DNA from: JBKBKC01 sp046294265
GTDB taxonomy: Bacteria > Pseudomonadota > Alphaproteobacteria > Rhodobacterales > Rhodobacteraceae
Length of the DNA stretch: 64,000 nt
Direction: 5' to 3'
Assembly: GCA_046294265.1 (NCBI GenBank)
Contig: JBKBKC010000005.1
Span: forward strand, 62,001-126,000
Shown: in pieces, positions 16,053 through 24,257 of the stretch
Layout of the letters: the number at the start of each line of letters is the position of its first letter
Position numbering within the stretch: position 1 is the stretch's first letter
The notes under the pieces: model-generated
What the model saw: the letters and a program-made list of their open reading frames with translations, nothing else
What the model was told of the DNA's origin: nothing
Database searches by the model: none
Program-made: the position numbers and the translations under genes

Positions 16053-16111
16053 GGGTATTTCAGCAAAGAAGAGAACGGGTCCGCCCTGTTCTCTTTTTTG
16101 CTGAAATACCC
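16053..16111. terminator. Bidirectional hairpin made of two facing GGGTATTT motifs
   Basis: The 24-base arm at 16053-16076 (beginning GGGTATTTCAGCAAAG) pairs with 16088-16111 with one mismatch, around an 11-base loop. The right half contains TTTTTT. It lies between the convergent tetR and methyltransferase genes, each of which also has its own GC-rich hairpin closer to the stop (about 16018-16034 and 16119-16135). It thus serves both strands and is a paired copy of a repeat family seen elsewhere in the window. Confidence 0.8.
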
Positions 16112-16143
16112 CGGGGGTGCGGGGGCTGGCCCCCGCTCTGACC

Positions 16144-17124
16144 TCAGCCGCGGGCGCGACGCCCGCCGCGACGGCCCGAGGTGGCCTGGGTGGCGGCGGC
16201 GGAGGCTTCGGCGAAGGTCATGCCGCCTTCCACCGCCTCCAGCACGCGGGCAAAGCGGATCCATTCGCCGCCGTTCGGGTCATGGTTCATCAGGAAGTTG
16301 GCGGCGCGGATCGCCTCCATCTCCACCTGGCGGACGGGATTCATGATGGCGGAGGTCATGCCGGCACCGATGGCCATGGGCAGGAAAGCCGCGTTGATGC
16401 CGTGGCGGTGGGGCAGGCCGAAGCTGACGTTGGAGGCGCCGCAGGTGGTGTTTACGCCCAACTCGTCGCGCAGGCGGCGCACGAGGGCAAACACCTGCTG
16501 GCCGGCCGAGGCCATGGCGCCCACGGGCATCACCAGGGGATCGACCACGATGTCATGCGCGGGGATGCCGAAATCCGCTGCGCGCTCGACGATCTTTTTC
16601 GCCACCGCGAAACGCACGTCGGGGTCGGGCGAAATGCCGGTGTCATCGTTCGAGATGGCCACCACGGGCACGTTGTATTTCTTGACCAGGGGCAGCACGC
16701 GCTCCAGCCGGTCCTCTTCGCCCGTCACCGAGTTCAGGAGGGGGCGGCCCCGGGCGGCCATCAGGCCCGCCTCCAGCGCATCCGGCACCGAGCTGTCGAT
16801 GCAGAGCGGCACATCGACGATGTCCTGGATGCGCAGGATGAGGTCGCGCATCAGGGGGGGTTCGACGAAGTTGTTGTCGGCGTAGCGGGGGTCTTCGGCC
16901 ATCTTGTTGGTGAAGACCGCGCCCGAGTTCACGTCGAGCACCATGGCCCCGCAGGCCACCTGTTCCAGCGCATCGCGTTCGACAGTGGTGAAATCGCCCG
17001 CCTCCAGCTCTGCCGCCAGCTTCTTGCGCCCCGTGGGGTTGATGCGTTCGCCGATCACGCAAAAGGGTTCGTCAAAGCCGATGATGACGGTCTTGGTGTT
17101 GGACTCGATGATCGTGCGGGTCAT
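16144..17124 (-). CDS. Pterin-binding methyltetrahydrofolate:corrinoid methyltransferase
   Basis: This 326-residue TIM-barrel protein of the pterin-binding family moves a methyl group from methyl-tetrahydrofolate to a corrinoid protein. Family marks are VIGERINPTGRKKL at the start, MVLDVNSG, CIDSSVPDALEAGL, GRPLLNSVTGEE, DDTGI, IVVDPLVMPVGA and TTCGASNVSFGLP. In Rhodobacterales, methionine synthase is known to be split into separate proteins, and a protein of this type supplies the folate-binding part. That role is likely here, given the MetF-like gene just upstream (three bases apart). A basic tail (RRGGRRARG) ends it. Confidence 0.85.
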   Translation of the reverse strand: MTRTIIESNTKTVIIGFDEPFCVIGERINPTGRKKLAAELEAGDFTTVERDALEQVACGAMVLDVNSGAVFTNKMAEDPRYADNNFVEPPLMRDLILRIQDIVDVPLCIDSSVPDALEAGLMAARGRPLLNSVTGEEDRLERVLPLVKKYNVPVVAISNDDTGISPDPDVRFAVAKKIVERAADFGIPAHDIVVDPLVMPVGAMASAGQQVFALVRRLRDELGVNTTCGASNVSFGLPHRHGINAAFLPMAIGAGMTSAIMNPVRQVEMEAIRAANFLMNHDPNGGEWIRFARVLEAVEGGMTFAEASAAATQATSGRRGGRRARG

Positions 17125-17127
17125 GGG

Positions 17128-18042
17128 TCAGCCTTTCGCGGGTGTGCCAGAGGAGCCGCCGTTGGCGATGGCCCAGTCGGCATTGGTGCGGATCCCGCCG
17201 AGCGGGAAGAAATGGACGGCCTCGATGCCAAAGCCGGGGTGGGCGGCCTTGTGCGCGGCCAGTGCGGTCAGAACCTCGGTGGGCTCGTAGGGCAGGAGCA
17301 GCTTTGTCACATCCATGGCGCGGCGTTGCAAGACGCGCAAGCTGGGGCCGACCCCGCAGGCGATGGCGAACTTGATGAGTGTTTGCAGTTTCGCGGGCCC
17401 GGCGATGCCGATGTGGATGGGCAGGCGGATGCCCTCGGCGGCCAGCCGTTCGGCCCAGGCGATAACCGGTGCGGTCTCGAAGGCGAATTGCGTGGTGATG
17501 GCCATCGCCGCGTCGGTGCGCTCGGCAAAGGCCTGCTTCCAGCGCAGCGCCTGCATCACCATGCGGTCTCCGCCGTCTGGGTCGATGTCGCGGTTGCCTT
17601 CGGGGTGGCCTGCGACATGGAGGCGGGTGAAGCCGTCGAAAAGGCCGGTCTCGATCAATTGCATGGAGCTGTCGTAGTCGCCCGCGGGGGTGTTCACCCC
17701 GCCGCCGAGGAGGAGCGCCTGTGTCACGTCCGCCTCGCCACGGTAGCGTGCGATCCAGTCGGCGAGGGTGGCGCGGTCGGGGATCAGGCGGGCGGGGAAA
17801 TGCGGCATGGGGTCGTAGCCTTCGGCGCGCAGGCGGGCGGCGGTGGCAACCATCTCGGCGATCGGCGTGCCCTCGATATGGGCGATATAGACGCGGGTGC
17901 CGGGCGGCAGGAGGGGGCGGAAATCCTCGACCTTTTCGGCGGTGCGCGGCATCACCTCGATGGAATAGCCCTTGAGGAACGCCTCCAGCGCACCGGTGGC
18001 TGCGGGGGAGGGCGTGTCGCGGCGCAGGCTGAAGAGGGCCAT
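17128..18042 (-). CDS. Methylenetetrahydrofolate reductase-like protein
   Basis: This 304-residue protein of the MetF/MTHFR TIM-barrel family probably reduces methylene-tetrahydrofolate with an NAD(P)H-linked flavin. Visible family segments are SIEVMPRTAEKV, YIAHIEG, PHFPARLI, ALLLGGGVNTPAGDYDSS, LHVAGHPEGN, ITTQFAFE and PIHIGIAGPA. It is shorter and more divergent than Escherichia coli MetF. ATG 18040-18042 is chosen because GGGAG lies upstream and similarity begins at FSLRRD. The open frame extends nine further codons upstream. It forms an operon with the gene for a virulence-factor-family protein upstream and the pterin-binding methyltransferase downstream. Confidence 0.82.
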   Translation of the reverse strand: MALFSLRRDTPSPAATGALEAFLKGYSIEVMPRTAEKVEDFRPLLPPGTRVYIAHIEGTPIAEMVATAARLRAEGYDPMPHFPARLIPDRATLADWIARYRGEADVTQALLLGGGVNTPAGDYDSSMQLIETGLFDGFTRLHVAGHPEGNRDIDPDGGDRMVMQALRWKQAFAERTDAAMAITTQFAFETAPVIAWAERLAAEGIRLPIHIGIAGPAKLQTLIKFAIACGVGPSLRVLQRRAMDVTKLLLPYEPTEVLTALAAHKAAHPGFGIEAVHFFPLGGIRTNADWAIANGGSSGTPAKG

Positions 18043-18074
18043 GGTGGTCTCCCAGAGGGTGGGGGGCACGGGCG

Positions 18075-18371
18075 TCAGGCCCGGCCGTGATTGTCGATCA
18101 GGGTCTTGAGCCGCGCCGTGTCGTATTCCGCCTCGATCCGCGCGGCCTCGGATGCCGCCACGGCCGCTGCCTCACCTTCGACAGGGTAGGGGTCGGCGCG
18201 GCGCCATTCGGCGAGGTAGCTGTCGGTGTCGCGCGCGCCGGCCTTCATCGCGGCGCGGTCGATGGCCTGCTCGAACCGCTCGGGAAGCTGGATCTTGGCC
18301 GCACCGCGCCCCTTGCCCACGATCACCTGGGCCGGAATGTCACGCCAGAAAACCACTGTCACCTCGGGCAC
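18075..18371 (-). CDS. Small virulence-factor-family (Virulence_fact) protein
   Basis: This 98-residue protein contains the pattern VTVVFWRDIPAQVIVGKGRGAAKIQLPERFEQAIDRAAM, which I recognise as the small family labelled virulence factor in Rhizobiales and Rhodobacterales. Despite the name no virulence role is shown. It is always seen beside one-carbon genes, so a role with the downstream MetF-like protein is plausible. The start is GTG at 18369-18371, with AGGGGAA upstream. It is the first gene of a three-gene minus-strand operon. Confidence 0.75.
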   Translation of the reverse strand: MPEVTVVFWRDIPAQVIVGKGRGAAKIQLPERFEQAIDRAAMKAGARDTDSYLAEWRRADPYPVEGEAAAVAASEAARIEAEYDTARLKTLIDNHGRA

Positions 18372-18619
18372 GTCTGATTCCCCTATTTGTCTGGACTACC
18401 TTCTAGGCGCGGGCCTGCGACATCACAGGTCGGATTTCGACCCGTCGCATGCCGCCCGCGACGGTGCGTGTTGTAGCCTGCCCTGGCGGCAAAGGCGACA
18501 CATCGGGGGCGTCGGATTCTTCATCATCATCATGAAGCTTGGCAGGGTGCCGGGGATGACCGCTTGCGCAAGGTGTCGGGTGTCGCTACCCTGCCATCAA
18601 CAACCTATGGAGGGCGAAG

Positions 18620-19759
18620 ATGACGCCCGAGCGTCCCCGGGAGGCGGACGCGATCCCGAAGGTGCTGCCCGAGGTTCCGGGCAGCCTGTCGGTCGAGCCG
18701 TCGGCCTCTCATATCGCCTCGGCGGGCAGGCTCTATGCCGCGCTCGACCTCGGCACGAACAGTTGCCGCATGCTGATCGCCCGCCCGCGCGGGTCGCAGT
18801 TTCATGTGGTGGACAGCTTTTCCAAGACGGTGCAGCTGGGGCAGGGGCTGGAGGCTTCGGGGCGTTTGTCGCGCGGGTCCATGGCGCGCACGGTCGCGGC
18901 GCTGCGCATCTGCGAGAAGAAGATCGAAAAACACGGTGTGACGCGGATGCGACTGGTGGCGACCGAGGCCTGCCGCCGCGCCCGCAACGCACGCGAGTTC
19001 ATCAAGGCGGTGCGGCGCGAGACGGGGCTGCCGCTGGAAATCATCCAGCCGGAGGAAGAGGCGCGGCTGGCGGTGATCTCCTGCGCGCCCTTGGTGTCCA
19101 AGCGCACCGAGCAGCTTTTGGTCGTGGATATCGGCGGGGGATCGACCGAGCTTGTGTGGATCGACCTCGCGCGGGTGACGCCGGCGGATCGCCCCAAGGC
19201 GATCATGCGGCTGCGTGCGGGACTGAGTCGCGACGATGTGGCGGGCCAGGCGCGGGTGGTGGACTGGATTTCGGTGCCGCTTGGGGTGGCGACGCTCAAG
19301 GACCAGTTCGCGGATGTCGAGGATGATGGTGCAAGGTTCGCGCTGATGTCCTGGTTCTTTGAGGAGAACCTCGCCAATTTCTCGCCCTACAACGCCGAGA
19401 ACCCGCGCGAGGGGTTTCAGATCGTGGGGACCAGCGGGACGATCACCACGGTGGCCGCGTCCTTTCTGGGGCTGAAGCGGTATGACCGGGCAAAGGTGGA
19501 CGGGCTGAGCATGAGCAGCACGCAGATCGACACGGTGATCCGCGATTACCTGTCGCTGGGTCCCGAGGGGCGTCGCACCGACCCGCGCATCGGGCGCGAC
19601 CGGCACAGCCTGATCATGTCGGGGGCGGCTATCCTTCAGGCGCTGATGCGGATATGGCCCACCGACCGGCTGTCGGTGGCGGACCGGGGCCTGCGCGAGG
19701 GGCTTTTGTATGCCCAGATGAGCGCGGATGGCGTGCTTGAGGATGGACCGTTCGAATGA
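18620..19759 (+). CDS. Ppx/GppA exopolyphosphatase family protein
   Basis: This 379-residue phosphatase of the actin-like ATPase superfamily hydrolyses polyphosphate or pppGpp. Motifs are ALDLGTNSCRMLIA (phosphate 1), ATEACRRARN, VVDIGGGSTELVW (phosphate 2) and IVGTSGTITTVAA (adenosine-like loop). About 35 residues of unstructured leader precede the fold. GGAGGG upstream marks ATG 18620. It lacks the long C-terminal HD-type domain of Escherichia coli Ppx, as usual in this order. The rlmE gene overlaps its stop (ATGA), so both are translated together. The 248 bases before it hold only a divergent promoter region. Confidence 0.88.
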   Translation: MTPERPREADAIPKVLPEVPGSLSVEPSASHIASAGRLYAALDLGTNSCRMLIARPRGSQFHVVDSFSKTVQLGQGLEASGRLSRGSMARTVAALRICEKKIEKHGVTRMRLVATEACRRARNAREFIKAVRRETGLPLEIIQPEEEARLAVISCAPLVSKRTEQLLVVDIGGGSTELVWIDLARVTPADRPKAIMRLRAGLSRDDVAGQARVVDWISVPLGVATLKDQFADVEDDGARFALMSWFFEENLANFSPYNAENPREGFQIVGTSGTITTVAASFLGLKRYDRAKVDGLSMSSTQIDTVIRDYLSLGPEGRRTDPRIGRDRHSLIMSGAAILQALMRIWPTDRLSVADRGLREGLLYAQMSADGVLEDGPFE

Positions 19760-20484
19760 CCGAGAACACATCGGGCCGGGGTGCGCGCGAGCTGCGGGTG
19801 CGGGTCAAGACCGCGAAGGGGCGCAAGCTGTCGTCCACGCTGTGGCTGGAGCGGCAGTTGAACGATCCCTATGTGATCCGGGCCAAGAAAGAGGGTTACC
19901 GGGGACGCGCGGCGTTCAAGATCCTGGAGCTGGACGACAAGTTCGGGTTCCTGCGGCCGGGGGCGCGGGTGGTTGACCTGGGCTGCGCGCCAGGCGGCTG
20001 GTGCCAGGTGGCGGTGGAGCGGGTGAATGCGCTGGCGACGCGGGCGGGCAAGCCGGTGGGCACCGTGCTGGGGGTGGACCTGCAGGAGGTGGAGCCGATC
20101 GCGGGGGCGCAGATACACCAGCTCGATTTCCTGTCGGACGGGGCGGATGATCTGGTGAAGGGCTGGCTGGGCGGCCCGGCGGATGTGGTGATGAGCGACA
20201 TGGCGGCCTCGGCCTCGGGCCACAAGGGCACCGACCATTTGCGCATCATCGCCCTGTGCGAGGCGGCGGCGGAGCTTGCCTTCGATGTGCTGGAGGAGGG
20301 CGGGACATTCGTGGCCAAGGTGCTGGCGGGGGGGGCCGAGACAGAACTCCAGACCCGGCTGAAGCGCGCCTTTGCCAAGGTCGCGAACGTGAAGCCGCCC
20401 GCGAGCCGGGCGGACAGTTCGGAGAAGTTCGTGGTGGCGCAGGGGTTCACGGGGCGGCCTGGGGTGGAGGCGCCGGACGGGTGA
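19756..20484 (+). CDS. rlmE: 23S rRNA 2'-O-ribose methyltransferase
   Basis: RlmE (FtsJ/RrmJ) methylates U2552 in the A-loop of 23S rRNA using S-adenosylmethionine. The 242-residue product has SAM motif I VVDLGCAPGGWCQV and the catalytic K-D-K-E set visible in RAAFKILELDDK, VMSDMA, FVAKVLAG and SSEKFVVA. An N-terminal extension of about 35 residues is basic (RVRVKTAKGRKLS). It overlaps the previous stop by four bases. A perfect 10-bp hairpin covers the stop codon. Confidence 0.93.
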   Translation: MTENTSGRGARELRVRVKTAKGRKLSSTLWLERQLNDPYVIRAKKEGYRGRAAFKILELDDKFGFLRPGARVVDLGCAPGGWCQVAVERVNALATRAGKPVGTVLGVDLQEVEPIAGAQIHQLDFLSDGADDLVKGWLGGPADVVMSDMAASASGHKGTDHLRIIALCEAAAELAFDVLEEGGTFVAKVLAGGAETELQTRLKRAFAKVANVKPPASRADSSEKFVVAQGFTGRPGVEAPDG

Positions 20485-20504
20485 CGCGCCCTGTGGCGCG
20501 TCAC
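20481..20504. terminator. Hairpin shared by convergent rlmE and grxD
   Basis: GTGACGCGCC (20481-20490) pairs perfectly with GGCGCGTCAC (20495-20504) across CTGT. It spans the rlmE stop codon and ends 15 bases before the grxD stop. There is no U tract on either strand, so it may work with Rho or as a 3'-end stabiliser. Confidence 0.6.
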
Positions 20505-20518
20505 GTCGGGAATGCTGG

Positions 20519-20878
20519 TCAGGCATTGGCCTTGCGGATTTCCTCGGCCTTGGCCTTGTCATAGGTCACGCCCTTGGCCTCGAACAGCGCGTCGAGCTCA
20601 CCCGAAAGCGTCATCTCGGTCACGATGTCGCAGCCGCCGATGAATTCGCCCTTCACATACAGCTGCGGGATCGTGGGCCATTCGGAGAAATCCTTGATCC
20701 CCTGCCGGATTTCGGCATCAGCGAGCACGTTCACATCGGCGAATTCGACGCCCATGTAGTTCAGCACGCCTGCCACGCGGCTGGAGAAGCCGCATTGCGG
20801 CATCATCTTGTTGCCCTTCATGAACAGCACCACGTCGTTCTTCTCGATGGTGTCACGGATCTGGTCGAGCGCGGTCAT
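20519..20878 (-). CDS. grxD: Monothiol glutaredoxin (Grx4 family)
   Basis: This 119-residue monothiol glutaredoxin has the CGFS active site (C29-S32). It is preceded by the lysine (KGNK) and followed by the glutathione-binding WPTIPQLYVKGEFIGGCDIV segment. These proteins ligate a [2Fe-2S] cluster with glutathione and hand it on, often together with BolA partners. Its ATG overlaps the stop of a 57-residue membrane protein gene, which itself overlaps the stop of bolA, so the three are translationally coupled. Confidence 0.95.
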   Translation of the reverse strand: MTALDQIRDTIEKNDVVLFMKGNKMMPQCGFSSRVAGVLNYMGVEFADVNVLADAEIRQGIKDFSEWPTIPQLYVKGEFIGGCDIVTEMTLSGELDALFEAKGVTYDKAKAEEIRKANA

Positions 20879-21048
20879 TTGCGTGTCCTCTTGTGGTGTT
20901 GTGCCCGGACGGGCACCCGTTTGCGGCGCAAGCCCCCGGGGGGGGTGTCGTCATCATCGTCGTCGCTGCCCCCGCCGCCGCCGCCGGACTGACCCGAGAT
21001 CAGCACGAGCGCCACCAGCACCAGAAGGGCGAGGATCACCCAGACCAT
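20875..21048 (-). CDS. Small membrane protein with Gly and Asp tracts (57 aa) between bolA and grxD
   Basis: This 57-residue product has one membrane helix at the N-terminus (VWVILALLVLVALVLIS), then a glycine run, six consecutive Asp residues, PPGGL and a strongly basic tail (RRKRVPVRAQHHKRTRK). Its ATG overlaps the bolA stop (ATGA) and its stop overlaps the grxD ATG, which argues that it is really translated. The polar tail would face the cytoplasm or periplasm depending on orientation. Asp and His tracts could bind metal, but this is a guess. I do not recognise a family. Confidence 0.7.
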   Translation of the reverse strand: MVWVILALLVLVALVLISGQSGGGGGGSDDDDDDTPPGGLRRKRVPVRAQHHKRTRK

Positions 21049-21284
21049 CAGTCCGGGGCCTTGGTGGTGAGGGCCAGCGCATGCAGCTCTCCCTGCGGGC
21101 CGTCCATCTTGCCCTTCAGCGCGGCATAGACCGCGCGCTGCTGCTGCACCCGGTTCAGGCCGCGAAAGCTTTCGTCGATCACCTCGGCCGAGAAATGCTG
21201 GCCGTCGTCGCCCGCGACCGTGATCCGGGCCTGGGGGAAGGCGGCCTGCAGAAGGCGTTCGATTTCGCGGGCGTCCATCGGCAT
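21048..21284 (-). CDS. BolA-family protein (BolA2/IbaG-like)
   Basis: This 78-residue BolA-type protein has the class II KH-like fold, with IERLLQAAFPQARITVAGDDGQHFSAEVIDESFRG and the helix RVQQQRAVYAALKGKM. The ending GELHALALTTKAP is typical of the BolA2/YrbA branch. Such proteins pair with CGFS glutaredoxins to form mixed-ligand [2Fe-2S] complexes, and grxD lies two genes downstream in the same operon. A second, different BolA is encoded at 55538. Confidence 0.9.
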   Translation of the reverse strand: MPMDAREIERLLQAAFPQARITVAGDDGQHFSAEVIDESFRGLNRVQQQRAVYAALKGKMDGPQGELHALALTTKAPD

Positions 21285-21384
21285 GGAGTGATCCTTGGTA
21301 GCTTAGGCATGAAACTAGGGCCTCGCTCGGGCGGCTGCAAGACGGGATGGCAAGGATGCCGGGCCGGTCGCGGGGCGGCGGGGC

Positions 21385-21441
21385 GGGGAGGGCTGTCTGC
21401 CCTCCCCGTGCCCCACCCGAGGGTATTTGGTCAAGGAGAGG
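21385..21441. repeat. Hairpin plus GGGTATTT motif, copy 3, after purL
   Basis: GGGGAGGG and CCCTCCCC (within 21387-21408) form a hairpin. On the plus strand it is followed by GGGTATTTGGTCAAGG at 21421-21436 and GAGAGG up to 21442. The purL stop lies at 21443-21445, so for the minus-strand purL transcript the motif comes first and the hairpin second, the reverse of the other copies. Confidence 0.6.
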
Positions 21442-21442
21442 A

Positions 21443-23605
21443 TCAGAGGCCGAGGTGGTCGGCGAAGGCACCTTGCCAGCGGGTGACGAGGTCGGCCATC
21501 GGGCGGCGGCCGGGGCCGATGGCGAGGTCGGCGCCGCCGAAGGTGCAGAGCTGCGCGGCGGGGATGCCCGAGGCGGCGGCGGCGGCGAGGAGGGTGGCGG
21601 CGTTGTCGGGCGTGCAGGCGACGAGGTAGCGGGCCTGATCCTCGCCAAAGAGCGTGGGAAGATCCGTGGGGGTCAGGGCCACGCCGAGGCCCGCGCCCGC
21701 CGCCATCTCGAAGGCGGCAAGGGCGAGGCCGCCGTCGGAGAGGTCGGTGCAGGCATGGATCAGGGCGTGCTGTGCCAGGATGAAGGCGCCGTGGGCGCGT
21801 TCGGCGTCAAGGTTGACCGGGGGGGCGTCGCCCGCCTCGATCCCGAACACCTCGGCGGCAAGGGCGGACTGGCCGAGGTGGCCGAGGGTGGCGCCGATGA
21901 CGATGCCCTGCATGCCCGGGGCCGGGCGGCCCGCGATGCGGGTGGCGGCATCCGCGATCAGGCCGACGCCGCCGATGGTGGGGGTGGGCAGGATCGGCGC
22001 GCCGTCCGTTTCGTTGTAGAGCGAGACATTGCCCGAGACGATGGGGAAGTCGAGCGCGCGGCAGGCCTCGCCGATCCCGCGGATGGCGCCCACGAGCTGG
22101 CCCATGATCTCGGGCTTTTCGGGGTTGCCGAAGTTGAGGTTGTCGGTGGCGGCGAGCGGCGTGGCGCCCACGGCGATCAGATTGCGCCAGGCCTCGGCCA
22201 CCGCCTGCTTGCCGCCCTCATGGGGATTGGCGCGGACATAGCGGGGGGTGACGTCGGAGGTGAAGGCGAGGGCTTTGGCGGTGCCGTGGACGCGGATGAT
22301 GCCCGCGCCCGCGCCGGGGGTCACCAGCGTGTCGGCCATCACCTGCGCGTCGTATTGTTCCCAGACCCAGGCCTTGTGGGCGTAGGATGGCGCGGTGATC
22401 AGCGCCTCCAGCGCGTCCAGCGCATCCATCGCGGGCAGGGGGGGCAGGGGTGCCGGGGGGGGAGTCTCGATCCAGGGGCGGTCGTATTCGGGGGCGGAGG
22501 AGGCCAGTTGCGACAGGGGCAGGTCGGCCTTGACCGTGTTGCCGTGCAGGATCAGGAACCGGTCCTCGGGGATCGTCTCGCCCACGATGGCGAAGTCGAG
22601 GTCCCATTTGAGGAAGATCGCGCGGGCCTCGTCCTCCTTGTCGGGGCGCAGGACCATCAGCATGCGTTCCTGGCTTTCGGACAGCATCATCTCATAGGCG
22701 GTCATCCCGGTTTCGCGTTGCGGCACGGCGTCGAGGTTCAGCCGGATGCCGAGGCCCCCCTTGTCGCCCATCTCGACCGCCGAGCACGTCAGGCCCGCGG
22801 CGCCCATGTCCTGGATCGAGATGACGGCGCCGGTGGCCATCAGCTCCAGACAGGCCTCCAGCAGGCGCTTTTCGGTGAAGGGGTCGCCGACCTGCACGGT
22901 GGGGCGTTTCTCGTCGATCGTGTCGTCGAATTCGGCGCTTGCCATGGTGGCGCCGCCGACGCCGTCGCGGCCCGTCTTGGCGCCGAGATAGACCACGGGC
23001 ATTCCCACGCCCGAGGCGGCGGAGTAGAAGATCGCATCAGCCCGTGCGAGGCCCGCCGCAAAGGCGTTGACAAGACAGTTGCCGTTGTAGCTGGCATGGA
23101 ACCGCACCTCGCCGCCCACGGTGGGCACGCCGAAGGCGTTGCCATAGCCGCCGATCCCCTCGACCACACCCTTGACCAGATAGGCGGTGCGGGGGTGGGA
23201 GGGCTCACCGAACGACAGCGCATTCATCGCGGCGACGGGGCGCGCGCCCATGGTGAAGACGTCGCGCAGGATGCCGCCCATGCCGGTGCCCGCCCCCTGA
23301 TGGGGTTCGATGTAGCTGGGGTGGTTGTGGCTTTCCATCTTGAACACGAGCGCGAGACCGTCGCCGATATCCACCACGCCCGCATTCTCGCCCGGGCCGC
23401 AGATCACCTGCGGTCCGGTGGTGTGCAGCGTGCGCAGCCATTTCTTCGAGGATTTGTAGGAGCAGTGCTCATTCCACATGGCCGAGAAAATGCCGAGCTC
23501 GGTGAAGGTCGGCGCGCGACCGGTAATGCCAAGCAGGCGATCGTATTCATCGGGTTTCAGGCCATGGGCGGCGACGAGGTCGGGGGTGATCGCGGGTTCG
23601 GTCAT
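21443..23605 (-). CDS. purL: Phosphoribosylformylglycinamidine synthase, PurL subunit
   Basis: The ATP-dependent synthetase subunit converts FGAR to FGAM in purine synthesis, using ammonia from PurQ. At 720 residues it is the short Bacillus-type PurL that works with separate PurS and PurQ (not in this window). Marks are SAMWNEHCSYKSSKKWL near the N-terminus, KMESHNHPS, YQGAGTG-like HQGAGTGMGGI, GGATMASAEFD, QDMGAAGLTCS and ACTDLSDGGLALA. ATG 23605 follows GGAGG and is preferred over a GTG three bases upstream. It is the only gene in its unit as far as visible. Confidence 0.96.
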   Translation of the reverse strand: MTEPAITPDLVAAHGLKPDEYDRLLGITGRAPTFTELGIFSAMWNEHCSYKSSKKWLRTLHTTGPQVICGPGENAGVVDIGDGLALVFKMESHNHPSYIEPHQGAGTGMGGILRDVFTMGARPVAAMNALSFGEPSHPRTAYLVKGVVEGIGGYGNAFGVPTVGGEVRFHASYNGNCLVNAFAAGLARADAIFYSAASGVGMPVVYLGAKTGRDGVGGATMASAEFDDTIDEKRPTVQVGDPFTEKRLLEACLELMATGAVISIQDMGAAGLTCSAVEMGDKGGLGIRLNLDAVPQRETGMTAYEMMLSESQERMLMVLRPDKEDEARAIFLKWDLDFAIVGETIPEDRFLILHGNTVKADLPLSQLASSAPEYDRPWIETPPPAPLPPLPAMDALDALEALITAPSYAHKAWVWEQYDAQVMADTLVTPGAGAGIIRVHGTAKALAFTSDVTPRYVRANPHEGGKQAVAEAWRNLIAVGATPLAATDNLNFGNPEKPEIMGQLVGAIRGIGEACRALDFPIVSGNVSLYNETDGAPILPTPTIGGVGLIADAATRIAGRPAPGMQGIVIGATLGHLGQSALAAEVFGIEAGDAPPVNLDAERAHGAFILAQHALIHACTDLSDGGLALAAFEMAAGAGLGVALTPTDLPTLFGEDQARYLVACTPDNAATLLAAAAASGIPAAQLCTFGGADLAIGPGRRPMADLVTRWQGAFADHLGL

Positions 23606-23686
23606 CACGGGCCTCCGGCGGGCATTTACGGCGTCTTAGGACAGGCCTTGGCAGAATGCCAGAGCACGAACCGGAAAGGGGGCGGA

Positions 23687-24088
23687 ATGGGCTGGAAGGT
23701 GATGATGACGCGAAAGGAGCATTGGGCCGATCTTGACGGGCCGGAGATCTCGCGCGGGGAATGGCTGGCGCTGATGCACAATGACCGGGAGTTCCGGCCG
23801 GTGCCGGATGCCGCGCCGGGGACGTGCCAATGGATGCCGGGGGCGGCGGGCCTGCCGAAATTCGGCAACATCGTCTATTGGGAGGATGGCAATGTCATGG
23901 CGCTGCGCCCCGCGGACGCACTTGTGGGCAAGCTGGTGCGGATTGCCCCCGCGCTGGGGGCCGAGGTGCAGGACGAGAACGGGTTGGGCAGCTATGACGC
24001 GGCCGGGCGCTGGACAGGACCGCGCGCGCCGAAGGTGCCACCCCGGACGCCGCGCACGGCGGCGCCGTGGTGGCGCGTCTGGGGGTGA
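23687..24088 (+). CDS. Hypothetical protein, 133 aa
   Basis: This gene is divergent from purL. AAAGGGGGCGGA precedes ATG 23687. The product MGWKVMMTRKEHWADLDGPEISRGEWLALM has an N-terminal region rich in charged and aromatic residues. A motif GNIVYWEDGNVMALRPADALVGKLVRIA suggests a small beta-type fold, and a Pro/Arg-rich tail ends WWRVWG. No signal or membrane segment is seen. Codon use fits the host. I do not recognise the family. Confidence 0.65.
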   Translation: MGWKVMMTRKEHWADLDGPEISRGEWLALMHNDREFRPVPDAAPGTCQWMPGAAGLPKFGNIVYWEDGNVMALRPADALVGKLVRIAPALGAEVQDENGLGSYDAAGRWTGPRAPKVPPRTPRTAAPWWRVWG

Positions 24089-24257
24089 GGCGGGTGACCG
24101 GCATTGCCACCGCCCTCGCAGGCCCTGGACCCGCGGGGCCGGTCGCAGTCTGCGGATGGGCGGCCGGGTTCCGGGGCGTCGGGTTCTCTAACTTGGCGCG
24201 CACGGGTTGATGCGCGGCCTGCAGCGGTGGTATCACCCCTCGCGGGAGCGAGGCGAG

